A DNA stretch of 7,236 bases, taken from NCBI GenBank assembly GCA_002509665.1, contig DADN01000222.1, positions 1 to 7,236 of the forward strand, given 5' to 3'. Each line of letters opens with the position of its first letter. Positions within the stretch are counted from its first letter, which is position 1. Origin of the DNA: Methanobacterium sp. UBA8. Lineage in GTDB: Archaea > Methanobacteriota > Methanobacteria > Methanobacteriales > Methanobacteriaceae. The translations under genes and the position numbers were made by a program. The notes beneath the pieces are model-generated. The model did not search any database and was not told where the DNA came from. It saw only the letters and a list, made by a program, of their open reading frames with translations. Of this stretch, positions 1 through 5,395 are shown piece by piece.

Positions 1-4
1 TTGA

Positions 5-31
5 TCAACCTTTTTTCTAAAAAAAGGTTGG
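5..31. terminator. Strong hairpin at the left edge, probable terminator of an upstream gene
   Basis: Positions 6-16 (CAACC then six T) pair perfectly with 20-30 (six A then GGTTG). This gives an 11-bp stem with a 3-nt loop, and T5/G31 can add a wobble pair. A short T-run follows at about 41-45. The hairpin lies outside any visible gene and upstream of nop5, so it most likely ends transcription of a gene beyond the left edge. Its T/A-rich stem is symmetric, so it could act on either strand. Archaeal termination depends mainly on U-tracts, so the stem's own T-run may matter more than the fold. A dispersed genomic inverted repeat is the main alternative. Confidence 0.5.
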
Positions 32-134
32 CAGGTGGGGTTTTTCATCTTTATGTCACATAGTTCAACTTCTAACATATTTTTACCTAATTACCTTTTT
101 TAAAGTGATTATTGTTTATGTTCTAATTTATGAT

Positions 135-158
135 CCGTATAAAAAGAAACTTTAAAAC
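135..158 (+). promoter_or_regulatory. Candidate nop5 promoter (TATA-like boxes)
   Basis: Two TATA-like elements precede the preferred nop5 start at 181. One is GTATAAAAA around 138-146, the other TTTAAAAC at 151-158 preceded by purine-rich AAAAAGAAAC, which could serve as a BRE. Archaeal transcription usually starts about 25 nt downstream of the TATA centre. The second box would therefore place the start at about 180, giving a nearly leaderless mRNA, and the first would give a leader of about 15 nt. No clear Shine-Dalgarno sequence precedes 181, which fits a leaderless or short-leader message. This is pattern reading only. Confidence 0.4.
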
Positions 159-180
159 ATTTTATGATCAGATTAATTCT

Positions 181-1392
181 ATGAAATGTTATCTTACAAG
201 TTGTTTTGTGGGTTTTATTATCTTTGATGAAGATTTTAACCTTATGGATTATGAACTTTTCCCAAAAAGGGATTTAATAAAAAGACAAATTGAAGTCAGC
301 AGTGGTAATTTAACCCGTGAAGAAGAAACTATACTTAAAAGGAATGCTAAAAATTGTGATTCAATTGTAATAGAAACAAATGTAAATATTTCAAATTATA
401 ATAATTTAAAGGGAGCGTCTAAATTTAAATTTGAAACTCCAAGTGTGGGAGGAGAGTTTTTAAGGTCGAATATGGGCTCTGTTTTAGAGGAAACCGGATT
501 CATAGATTCTGAAAATGATTTAAATCAACTTTTACACGGTGTATCTTTAGAACTTACAAGTTACAAGCTTAAAGAAGCATCAAAAGCTCGGGATATGTTC
601 CTAATTCAAGCTATAAATGCAATAGATGAAATTGACGAAGCTATAGGTAAGCTAATCGAAAGATTGAGGGAATGGCATGTACTTAACTTCCCTGAGCTTG
701 ATAAAATAAAAAATAATGAGAAATATGTTAAATTAATTGCAGAATACGGCGACAGAAATACTATAATTGAAAATGAACTTTTAGATGAGATAAAAATATC
801 AAGTCAAAGCACTGGCACTGAAATGGAAGGCCTTGATCTTGAGGTGCTTCAAGGATTTGCGGGCTCTGTAAAATCATTTCAGGATACCAAGAAATCTCTT
901 ACAGATTATGTTGATGAAAAAATGAGTGAAATTGCCCCAAATTTAAGCAATTTAATCGGTTCATCGCTTGGTGCAAAACTGATAGCCCATATTGGTGGCA
1001 TTGAAAAACTAGCATTACTTCCATCAAGCACAATTCAGATTATGGGTGCAGAAAAAGCGCTTTTCAGACATAAAAAAACTGGAGAAAGACCTCCTAAACA
1101 TGGACTTATATATCAGCATCCTGAAATTAGAAGTGCTAGATGGTGGCTCAAAGGGAAGATTGCAAGGGCTCTGGCAGCTAAAATATCTTTTGCAGTTAGG
1201 AAAGATGTTTATTCTGGTGAACTAGACCCTGATTTAAAAGAAGATTTTGAGAAGAAACTTGAATCCATTAAAAAGGAACACCCATTCCCTCCAAGGTCCA
1301 GTAAATCAAAAGAAGATAAGAAAAAGGGTAAAAGGAAGGAAAAGAAGAAAAAAAGGGAAAAATATAAGAAAAAAATCAAAGATTATTATTAA
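181..1392 (+). CDS. nop5: Nop5/Nop56/58-family C/D box RNP core protein
   Basis: This is the scaffold of the archaeal box C/D ribonucleoprotein. It binds L7Ae-bound guide RNA, dimerises through a coiled coil and recruits fibrillarin for 2'-O-methylation of rRNA and tRNA. Counting from the ATG at 181 it has 403 residues. An N-terminal fibrillarin-binding domain (about 1-115) opens MKCYLTSCFVGF and contains FETPSVGGEFLRSN. A helical coiled-coil region (about 125-250) carries the NOSIC-type sequence RLREWHVLNFPEL (161-173). The Nop domain (about 255-345) has GAEKALFRH (289-297), GERPPKHGLIYQHP and GKIARALAAK. A lysine-rich tail (about 372-403) is typical of archaeal Nop5. The frame is open back to an ATG at 130, but those 17 extra residues do not look like the family and the usual N-terminus begins at MKCY, so 181 is preferred. 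Its usual partner gene flpA lies 2.1 kb downstream, past two protease genes. Confidence 0.95.
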   Translation: MKCYLTSCFVGFIIFDEDFNLMDYELFPKRDLIKRQIEVSSGNLTREEETILKRNAKNCDSIVIETNVNISNYNNLKGASKFKFETPSVGGEFLRSNMGSVLEETGFIDSENDLNQLLHGVSLELTSYKLKEASKARDMFLIQAINAIDEIDEAIGKLIERLREWHVLNFPELDKIKNNEKYVKLIAEYGDRNTIIENELLDEIKISSQSTGTEMEGLDLEVLQGFAGSVKSFQDTKKSLTDYVDEKMSEIAPNLSNLIGSSLGAKLIAHIGGIEKLALLPSSTIQIMGAEKALFRHKKTGERPPKHGLIYQHPEIRSARWWLKGKIARALAAKISFAVRKDVYSGELDPDLKEDFEKKLESIKKEHPFPPRSSKSKEDKKKGKRKEKKKKREKYKKKIKDYY

Positions 1393-1450
1393 AACTAGAC
1401 TTTTATATCATGTTAGATGGTTTTAAATTAATCGCGGATGCATTGAAAAA

Positions 1451-1462
1451 AAATATTTAAAT
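1451..1462 (+). promoter_or_regulatory. Candidate promoter of the first CPBP protease gene
   Basis: The 141-nt gap after nop5 contains an A-run followed by TATTTAAAT (1454-1462), which resembles an archaeal BRE/TATA pair. It would place transcription start near 1484 and give a leader of about 50 nt. The gap and this element suggest the protease gene can be transcribed independently of nop5, although readthrough is possible because no strong terminator hairpin is visible between them. Confidence 0.35.
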
Positions 1463-1533
1463 TGAATACTTTAACTACGTAAATTACATGGTTATAATCA
1501 GGTTAATATACAAGTCTAATCCTGGGAGGCTAA

Positions 1534-2376
1534 ATGGAAACTAAAAACGCTTTTGATAGTATTAAAATTAGAAGTTTGGCCTTCTGGATGGTTTTAAGTC
1601 TAATAGTAATCATTATAATCATGGGAACTATGGGTTCTGAACTTGATGGTCCACTGGGGGATATAATCCTCATGTTCCTGTTCTATGCAATAATTGTAGT
1701 CTGGATTATGTGGAAATTTAGATCATTTGATGTAGATTATAAAAAAATCATTGGAAAGTTTCCTCCTGATTATAAATGGTGGTGGATTTTAGGTATTGTT
1801 GCTTTACTCATATTTTTCTCAGTGGGAACAATCTGGCTTCTATTTTATCCTCTGTCATTTATTGCACCTTCATATGTAAATGGGTTTTTAAATGAAACCA
1901 GTTTTTATACAACGGCAGATACAACATCTCCACTTGTATATAATTTTCTGGTCGTGCTAATTACGGTATTGATAGCTCCAATTGTGGAAGAATTTTTATT
2001 TAGAGGTGTCATTCTGCAGAGGCTTGCTGTAAAATGGGGTATTACAGCAGGAGTACTTATATCGTCATTTATATTTGGAATTTTACATGGCGATATTTTA
2101 GGTGCATTTGTTTTTGGTATATTCATGTCTCTACTTTATATAAACACCAGAACACTTTTAGTTCCTATTGCATGCCATGTGTTGAACAATGGACTGGCTT
2201 TTGGACTTTCATTTATTGGAATCCTTCTGGGTGAAAGCGAAACTGCAACTACAGTTGCCCAATTTCAGTCAGATATATTATATGTAATACCACTTTTAGT
2301 GACTTCGCCCATTGTAATTTATTTTGTCTATAAAAATTGGCCTAAAAAGGATACAAAGCTCCCATATTTGGCATGA
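1534..2376 (+). CDS. CPBP-family intramembrane metalloprotease (first of tandem pair)
   Basis: This is a 280-residue multi-pass membrane protein of the CPBP/ABI family (CAAX protease and bacteriocin-processing, Rce1-like). The family cleaves substrates within or next to the membrane using glutamate- and histidine-rich motifs. All three motifs are present: EEFLFRG with E152, E153 and R157; FGILH with F181 and H185; and HVLNN with H215 and N219. Hydrophobic segments lie at about 16-34, 42-60, 84-110, 136-152, 168-184, 188-202, 207-232 and 248-267. A strong ribosome-binding site GGGAGG (1524-1529) sits 4 nt before the ATG. The next gene is a paralog. The protein sits between nop5 and flpA but has no recognised role in RNA methylation. 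Its substrate is unknown; prenylated proteins, peptides or immunity functions are all possible. Family assignment is firm, role is not. Confidence 0.92.
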   Translation: METKNAFDSIKIRSLAFWMVLSLIVIIIIMGTMGSELDGPLGDIILMFLFYAIIVVWIMWKFRSFDVDYKKIIGKFPPDYKWWWILGIVALLIFFSVGTIWLLFYPLSFIAPSYVNGFLNETSFYTTADTTSPLVYNFLVVLITVLIAPIVEEFLFRGVILQRLAVKWGITAGVLISSFIFGILHGDILGAFVFGIFMSLLYINTRTLLVPIACHVLNNGLAFGLSFIGILLGESETATTVAQFQSDILYVIPLLVTSPIVIYFVYKNWPKKDTKLPYLA

Positions 2377-2455
2377 TTTTCAATAATCATAATGTTTTAA
2401 AGCAAATTTATTTTTCCATTTAATTTAAATACTAAAAACAAATAAAACTTGTTAA

Positions 2456-2496
2456 TAATTATTTATAATAATTTAAATCTTCTTTTAAAGAAGGGG
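2456..2496 (+). promoter_or_regulatory. Candidate promoter and inverted repeat before the second CPBP gene
   Basis: A TATA-like ATTTATAATAA (about 2461-2471) would place transcription start near 2491. Just downstream, CTTCTTT (2479-2485) and AAAGAAG (2487-2493) form a perfect inverted repeat around a single T. It runs into the G-rich AAGGGG (2491-2496), the only Shine-Dalgarno candidate, which lies a rather long 10 nt before the ATG at 2507. The repeat could be a protein-binding site. It has no room for a normal loop, although opening inner pairs would allow a short hairpin. Confidence 0.35.
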
Positions 2497-2506
2497 CGAA
2501 TACGGC

Positions 2507-3364
2507 ATGGATAATGAAACTGTTTTCCATTTTATAAAGGCAAGATACATATTTTTATTGATGATAGTAGGTATGGTGCTCTTTTTCATTGTTTTGGGCA
2601 ATTTTAATGGCATTGGAGCTCCTGAAAAGAGTGTAATATTTGGGTTCTATTTTTATGCTTTAATTTCATTATGGATATTAAGAAATATCAAAAAATACAG
2701 CATTAATTATAAAAAATTTATTGGGTTTGTTCCAGCTGACTGTAACTGGCTGGAAGTAATTGGAGTTGTATTTGCCATTATTATTCTTTCTGTGGGATTA
2801 AATGAACTTCGTATGTATCTTTTATCCACTTTAAATCATGGTGTACTCTCATATATTCCAGGTACAAGCACATTTTACACAGCAAAGGATAGCTTGATTG
2901 CTCCACTTTTAAACTTTATGGAATTCATTATAGGAGTTATAATAGCTCCAATTGTGGAAGAATTTTTATTTAGGGGATTTTTATTACATCGTTTCACAAT
3001 TAAATGGGGTATCAGGGCCGCTGTACTGGTTTCTTCATTTATTTTTGGAATTTTACATGCAGACATCCTGGGCGCTTTCCTGTTTGGTCTTGTAATGTGT
3101 ATTCTTTACCTTAAAACTGGTACAATATTAGTACCAATTTTCTGCCACATGTTAAACAATTGCATAGCATTTGGGATGGATATGCTGGGTAATATTGCTC
3201 CAAAAGCCGCGACAACTGGTACTGTTACACATGTCCCTAATTTGGATGTAGCTCTGTTTTTAACATTATTTTCTGGCATAATAATTCTTTATTATTTGTA
3301 CCGTAATTTTCCTCAAAGGTACTGGGTACCTCCTTACTTCAGGAAATATGAAGAAGAATATTAA
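2507..3364 (+). CDS. CPBP-family intramembrane metalloprotease (second of tandem pair)
   Basis: This 285-residue protein is clearly a paralog of the preceding gene, with the same order of membrane segments and motifs. The catalytic set is intact: EEFLFRG with E151, E152 and R156; FGILH with F180 and H184; and HMLNN with H214 and N218. Shared blocks include the INYKKFIGFVPAD / VDYKKIIGKFPPD region and the stretch from APIVEEFLFRG through LVPI.CH.LNN. The ends differ: the C-terminus here is charged and aromatic (from about FPQRYW, then RKYEEEY), so the copies may face different substrates or partners. The ribosome-binding site is weaker (AAGGGG, 10 nt before the ATG) than that of the first copy. 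There are 130 nt between the two genes and 126 nt to flpA. The product probably acts in the cytoplasmic membrane; its substrate is unknown. Confidence 0.92.
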   Translation: MDNETVFHFIKARYIFLLMIVGMVLFFIVLGNFNGIGAPEKSVIFGFYFYALISLWILRNIKKYSINYKKFIGFVPADCNWLEVIGVVFAIIILSVGLNELRMYLLSTLNHGVLSYIPGTSTFYTAKDSLIAPLLNFMEFIIGVIIAPIVEEFLFRGFLLHRFTIKWGIRAAVLVSSFIFGILHADILGAFLFGLVMCILYLKTGTILVPIFCHMLNNCIAFGMDMLGNIAPKAATTGTVTHVPNLDVALFLTLFSGIIILYYLYRNFPQRYWVPPYFRKYEEEY

Positions 3365-3415
3365 CGCATTAAAAGAAAACATATAATCACAGATTTAATA
3401 GATAATCGAAAATAT

Positions 3416-3485
3416 GTAAAATTTAAGTAAATTCTTGTTAAATAATATCGAATTAATTTAATCTAAAATCAAGATAAATCGAGGA
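3416..3485 (+). promoter_or_regulatory. Probable independent promoter region and RBS of flpA
   Basis: The 126-nt gap before flpA is very AT-rich and contains TATA-like AATTTAAGTAAA (about 3420-3431) and TTAAATAATA (about 3439-3448). GAGGA at 3481-3485 lies 5 nt before the flpA ATG and is a good ribosome-binding site. Because the usual partner nop5 is 2.1 kb away, flpA probably relies at least partly on this local promoter. Which box is used cannot be decided from sequence. Confidence 0.35.
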
Positions 3486-3490
3486 ATAAA

Positions 3491-4156
3491 ATGGAAATTA
3501 ATCAAATGTTACCAGGCGTTTATGAAATAGATAATCATATCGCCACAGAAAACCTTAATCAGGGTATTAAAATTTATGGGGAAAGATTAGTTGAAGTAAA
3601 AGATGAAGAATATCGAATATGGGATCCAAGACGTTCAAAGCTTGGGGCTGCAATTTTAAATGGCTTAGAAACATTTCCATTTAAAGAAGACTCAAAAGTG
3701 CTGTATCTGGGCGCATCAGCAGGTACAACTCCTTCCCATATATCTGACATGTCGAAAGATGGGCTGATATACTGCGTGGAATTTTCACCTAGAATGATGA
3801 GGGATCTGGCTGAAGTATGCAGTCAGCGCCAGAATATGATTCCAATCCTTGACGACGCCACAAAACCCAAAAATTATATGAATATGGTTCAAAAGGTTGA
3901 CATTGTGTATGCTGATGTGGCTCAGCCTAAACAATCAGAGCTTTTCATGGACAACATGCGTTTATTTTTAAAAGGCGATGGAATTGGAATTTTAATGATA
4001 AAAGCAAGGAGTATCGACGTAACCAAGGCTCCAAAAAAGATTTTTAAAGAAGAAGAATCAAAATTAAAAACTGCAGGGTTTAGAGTGATTGAAAAAATCA
4101 ATCTTGAGCCTTATGAGAAGGACCACATGGCTTTTGTCTGTGAATTCAGTTTTTAG
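3491..4156 (+). CDS. flpA: Fibrillarin-like rRNA/tRNA 2'-O-methyltransferase
   Basis: This is the catalytic subunit of the box C/D RNP. It transfers a methyl group from S-adenosylmethionine to the 2'-hydroxyl of the nucleotide selected by the guide RNA. At 221 residues it has the usual archaeal length and lacks the Gly/Arg-rich N-terminus of eukaryotic fibrillarin. Visible features are the N-terminal domain leading into YRIWDPRRSKLGAAI (41-55), the SAM-binding motif VLYLGASAGTTPSHISD (70-86), the acidic ribose-binding E97 in YCVEFSPR, the DDA at 121-123, DIVYADVAQPKQ (137-148) with D142, and MIKARSID (169-176) with K171. D142 and K171 match the conserved catalytic Asp and Lys of the family. 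A GAGGA ribosome-binding site is well placed. Its partner Nop5 is encoded upstream on the same strand but is separated by two protease genes. Confidence 0.96.
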   Translation: MEINQMLPGVYEIDNHIATENLNQGIKIYGERLVEVKDEEYRIWDPRRSKLGAAILNGLETFPFKEDSKVLYLGASAGTTPSHISDMSKDGLIYCVEFSPRMMRDLAEVCSQRQNMIPILDDATKPKNYMNMVQKVDIVYADVAQPKQSELFMDNMRLFLKGDGIGILMIKARSIDVTKAPKKIFKEEESKLKTAGFRVIEKINLEPYEKDHMAFVCEFSF

Positions 4157-4223
4157 GCCGTACCAAAAATTATTAATCATTAGGGTACATAAGAAATGTA
4201 AAATAGATATTATGGGGTGAATT

Positions 4224-4367
4224 ATGAGAAAAGTTAAAAAATGCCCTAAGTGCGGTTCCCGGAATGTAAAATGGGTTTTACCTCAGATGTGGTCTTTGTG
4301 GGAGTGCCATGATTGTGGGTATCAAGGTGCTCTAGTAATTGAAGAATGTGAGGAAGAGGAGGAATAA
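4224..4367 (+). CDS. Small zinc-ribbon protein, 47 residues
   Basis: This short gene encodes a 47-residue protein with two CxxC knuckles, CPKC (C7, C10) and CHDC (C28, C31), 17 residues apart. That is the layout of a single zinc ribbon. The linker contains LPQMWSLWEC, followed by GYQGALVIE and an acidic tail of glutamates. Small archaeal proteins of this pattern (CPxCGS...LPQxWSxWECxDCGYxGxLVIE) are familiar as conserved hypothetical proteins in methanogens, from memory. They might bind nucleic acid or a protein partner, but no function is established here. GGGGTGA (4214-4220) just before the ATG is a good ribosome-binding site. The gene starts 67 nt after flpA on the same strand and could be co-transcribed with it. 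The cysteine pattern, ribosome-binding site and clean stop support a real gene despite its length. Confidence 0.8.
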   Translation: MRKVKKCPKCGSRNVKWVLPQMWSLWECHDCGYQGALVIEECEEEEE

Positions 4368-4404
4368 GTTAAGACTTTATTTTATTTCTTATTAGAACTC
4401 CCCT
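4368..4404 (+). terminator. T-rich convergent intergenic region
   Basis: The 37 nt between the stop of the zinc-ribbon gene and the stop of the convergent membrane-protein gene contain T-rich runs on the plus strand (TTTATTTTATTTC at about 4377-4389). That is consistent with U-tract termination of the flpA/zinc-ribbon transcript. No good hairpin is seen. The minus strand of the gap is A-rich, so the opposing transcript probably runs on into the zinc-ribbon gene as antisense. Confidence 0.3.
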
Positions 4405-4854
4405 CTAATTTTTATTAAACTGTTTTTGTTCGCCTCTTTTAGATAACCATTCAAAAATCACCCACGCAGCTGAGATAAGAACAAATGCTTCCACTGTTAA
4501 GATGGATATGCTGAAAACTGTTACTCCATTAAACTGTCCATTTTGGTACCTGAACATATTTATAATTCCTATTAAGACACCAAAAATGATAGAAGTTACA
4601 GCAAAAGATATAATAATATATATTTTGCTTTCTTTGACCATGTGGAATAAACCTGCATTTGCAATTCTAATTGTGTAGTATCCTATTCCTATTAAGAATA
4701 TGATGAGTTCAGTGAGATACTCTTTAAATGGTAAATTTAAGATAAAGGATTTGAATAATATTGAAGAAACTAATAAAGCAGATATTATTATAAACGCATG
4801 TGCTCCAAATTTATTTTCTATTTTTTCAATTCTTTCATCTTTAATTGTTTTCAT
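4405..4854 (-). CDS. Four-helix integral membrane protein partnered with an XRE regulator
   Basis: The product is 149 residues. A short charged N-terminus (MKTIKDERIEKIENKFG) is followed by four hydrophobic segments at about 20-38, 47-66, 78-98 and 115-136, and a short polar C-terminus. It resembles the small DUF6773-like membrane proteins that often sit next to a Cro/C1-type regulator in Firmicutes and methanogens, but this assignment is from memory and uncertain. The frame is open to an ATG at 4869, but GGGAGGA lies between that ATG and the one at 4854 with ideal spacing, so 4854 is chosen. The gene begins 2 nt after the stop of the regulator gene and its ribosome-binding site is inside that gene's last codons, so the two are almost certainly co-transcribed and translationally coupled. 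The biochemical role is unknown; sensing or transport linked to the regulator is conceivable. Confidence 0.8.
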   Translation of the reverse strand: MKTIKDERIEKIENKFGAHAFIIISALLVSSILFKSFILNLPFKEYLTELIIFLIGIGYYTIRIANAGLFHMVKESKIYIIISFAVTSIIFGVLIGIINMFRYQNGQFNGVTVFSISILTVEAFVLISAAWVIFEWLSKRGEQKQFNKN

Positions 4855-4856
4855 GA

Positions 4857-5051
4857 TTATTCCTCCCAAAATAAATCATTTAATGTTTTTCCTAAAGCTT
4901 TACAGATGGCAACACATAAATTCAGGGATGGATTATATTTTCCTAGTTCTATAAGTCCTATTGTTTGTCTTGCAACTCCAACAAGTTCTGCAAGCTGTTC
5001 CTGTGATAGATCTTTTTCGATTCTTGCAATTTTCATTCTCTTATTTTTCAC
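4857..5051 (-). CDS. Cro/C1-type (XRE) helix-turn-helix regulator, 64 residues
   Basis: This is a small DNA-binding regulator consisting of little more than one HTH domain. The five-helix fold is recognisable from KIARIEKDLSQEQLAELVGVARQTIGLIELGKYNPSLNLCVAICKALGKTLNDLFW, shown here as contiguous family features: SQEQLAELVGV (16-26) is the first helix and turn, ARQTIGLIELGK (27-38) the recognition helix, and NPSLNLCVAICKALGKTLNDLF the C-terminal helices. It resembles the YozG-like compact XRE proteins often paired with a membrane protein gene. The start is GTG at 5051, supported by GGAGGT (5065-5060) 8 nt upstream; the internal ATG at 5036 is too far from that site. Two palindromes in the promoter suggest it represses its own operon. 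The next gene follows after 2 nt. Confidence 0.9.
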   Translation of the reverse strand: MKNKRMKIARIEKDLSQEQLAELVGVARQTIGLIELGKYNPSLNLCVAICKALGKTLNDLFWEE

Positions 5052-5074
5052 CTGTTTTTACCTCCAGGCCACCT

Positions 5075-5100
5075 ATTATGTAATATATATGTTGCATAAT
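5075..5100. promoter_or_regulatory. 26-bp imperfect palindrome, candidate operator at the repressor transcription start
   Basis: ATTATG (5075-5080) and CATAAT (5095-5100) are inverted copies. Extending across the whole 26 bp, 11 of 13 symmetric base pairs match (the exceptions are the pairs at 5081/5094 and 5084/5091). The element lies 10 nt upstream of the regulator's ribosome-binding site and covers the transcription start predicted from the TATA box at about 5118-5127. Binding there by the dimeric regulator would block its own transcription. This is inference from symmetry and position. Confidence 0.45.
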
Positions 5101-5105
5101 ACTAA

Positions 5106-5127
5106 TTATATATTGCAATATATAAAA
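5106..5127 (-). promoter_or_regulatory. 20-bp perfect palindrome overlapping the TATA box of the regulator operon
   Basis: Positions 5106-5125 form a perfect 20-bp palindrome centred between 5115 and 5116 with core ATTGCAAT. On the minus strand the outer part reads into CTTTTATATAT (about 5128-5118), a good archaeal TATA box for the regulator/membrane-protein operon, with transcription start expected near 5095-5100. A protein bound here would compete with TBP. It shares the TTGCA core with the second palindrome (5075-5100), as expected for two sites of one regulator. AT-rich sequence produces symmetric runs readily, but 20 perfect bases with a GC core is notable. Confidence 0.5.
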
Positions 5128-5256
5128 GCTACGGTGAAGGGATTAAAGTTTAGATTTCTTAGGGAAAGTATTAAGGAAAATATTAATCATTTCAAAGCAA
5201 AATAAGCCTAAATTTACTCTTGTTAAATTTTAAATTAGATAATTTTTAAATTAATA

Positions 5257-5293
5257 AATTTATAAATAGCAATATTAAGTTATTTATAATATG
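5257..5293 (+). promoter_or_regulatory. Candidate promoter of the DUF3892 gene
   Basis: Two TATA-like boxes, TTTATAAATA (5259-5268) and TATTTATAATATG (5281-5293), point toward the gene starting at 5396. They imply a leader of roughly 80-107 nt, long for an archaeal mRNA. The leader contains the inverted repeat at 5351-5367. The region is so AT-rich that chance TATA matches are likely, so the assignment is tentative. Confidence 0.3.
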
Positions 5294-5395
5294 ATATCTT
5301 AATTCTTTCTATTTGATCATAGTAGCAAATAATAAATATTATTATGTATCTAATACGAATAGTATTAATTAAAACATAAAAAGAAGGATGATTGA

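Larger units (their letters stand above)
5052..5395. other. Divergent intergenic region (344 nt) without a gene
   Basis: This stretch separates the minus-strand regulator operon from the plus-strand DUF3892 gene. The left part (5052-5130) holds the regulator's ribosome-binding site, two palindromes and TATA box. The middle (5130-5250) shows no element I can support. The right part holds TATA-like TTTATAAATA (5259-5268) and TATTTATAATATG (5281-5293) for the plus-strand gene. It also holds an inverted repeat TAATAC-5 nt-GTATTA (5351-5367) in the predicted leader. No convincing short gene is present. Confidence 0.5.

Noticed and set aside
1905..2234. Overlapping short frames inside the first CPBP gene, on both strands
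   Set aside because: They lie within a gene whose catalytic motifs are all intact, and have no ribosome-binding site or family resemblance. A similar antisense frame in the second CPBP gene (2875-3066) arises from the shared sequence of the paralogs.
2373..2390. Hairpin ATGATT/AATCAT at the stop codon of the first CPBP gene
   Set aside because: It is a 6-bp AT-rich stem without a following T-tract, too weak to call a terminator.
4700..5205. Plus-strand open frames antisense to the regulator and membrane-protein genes, including a basic 24-codon tail near 5133-5205
   Set aside because: They overlap two well-supported minus-strand genes, lack a ribosome-binding site at their starts and show no recognisable family.
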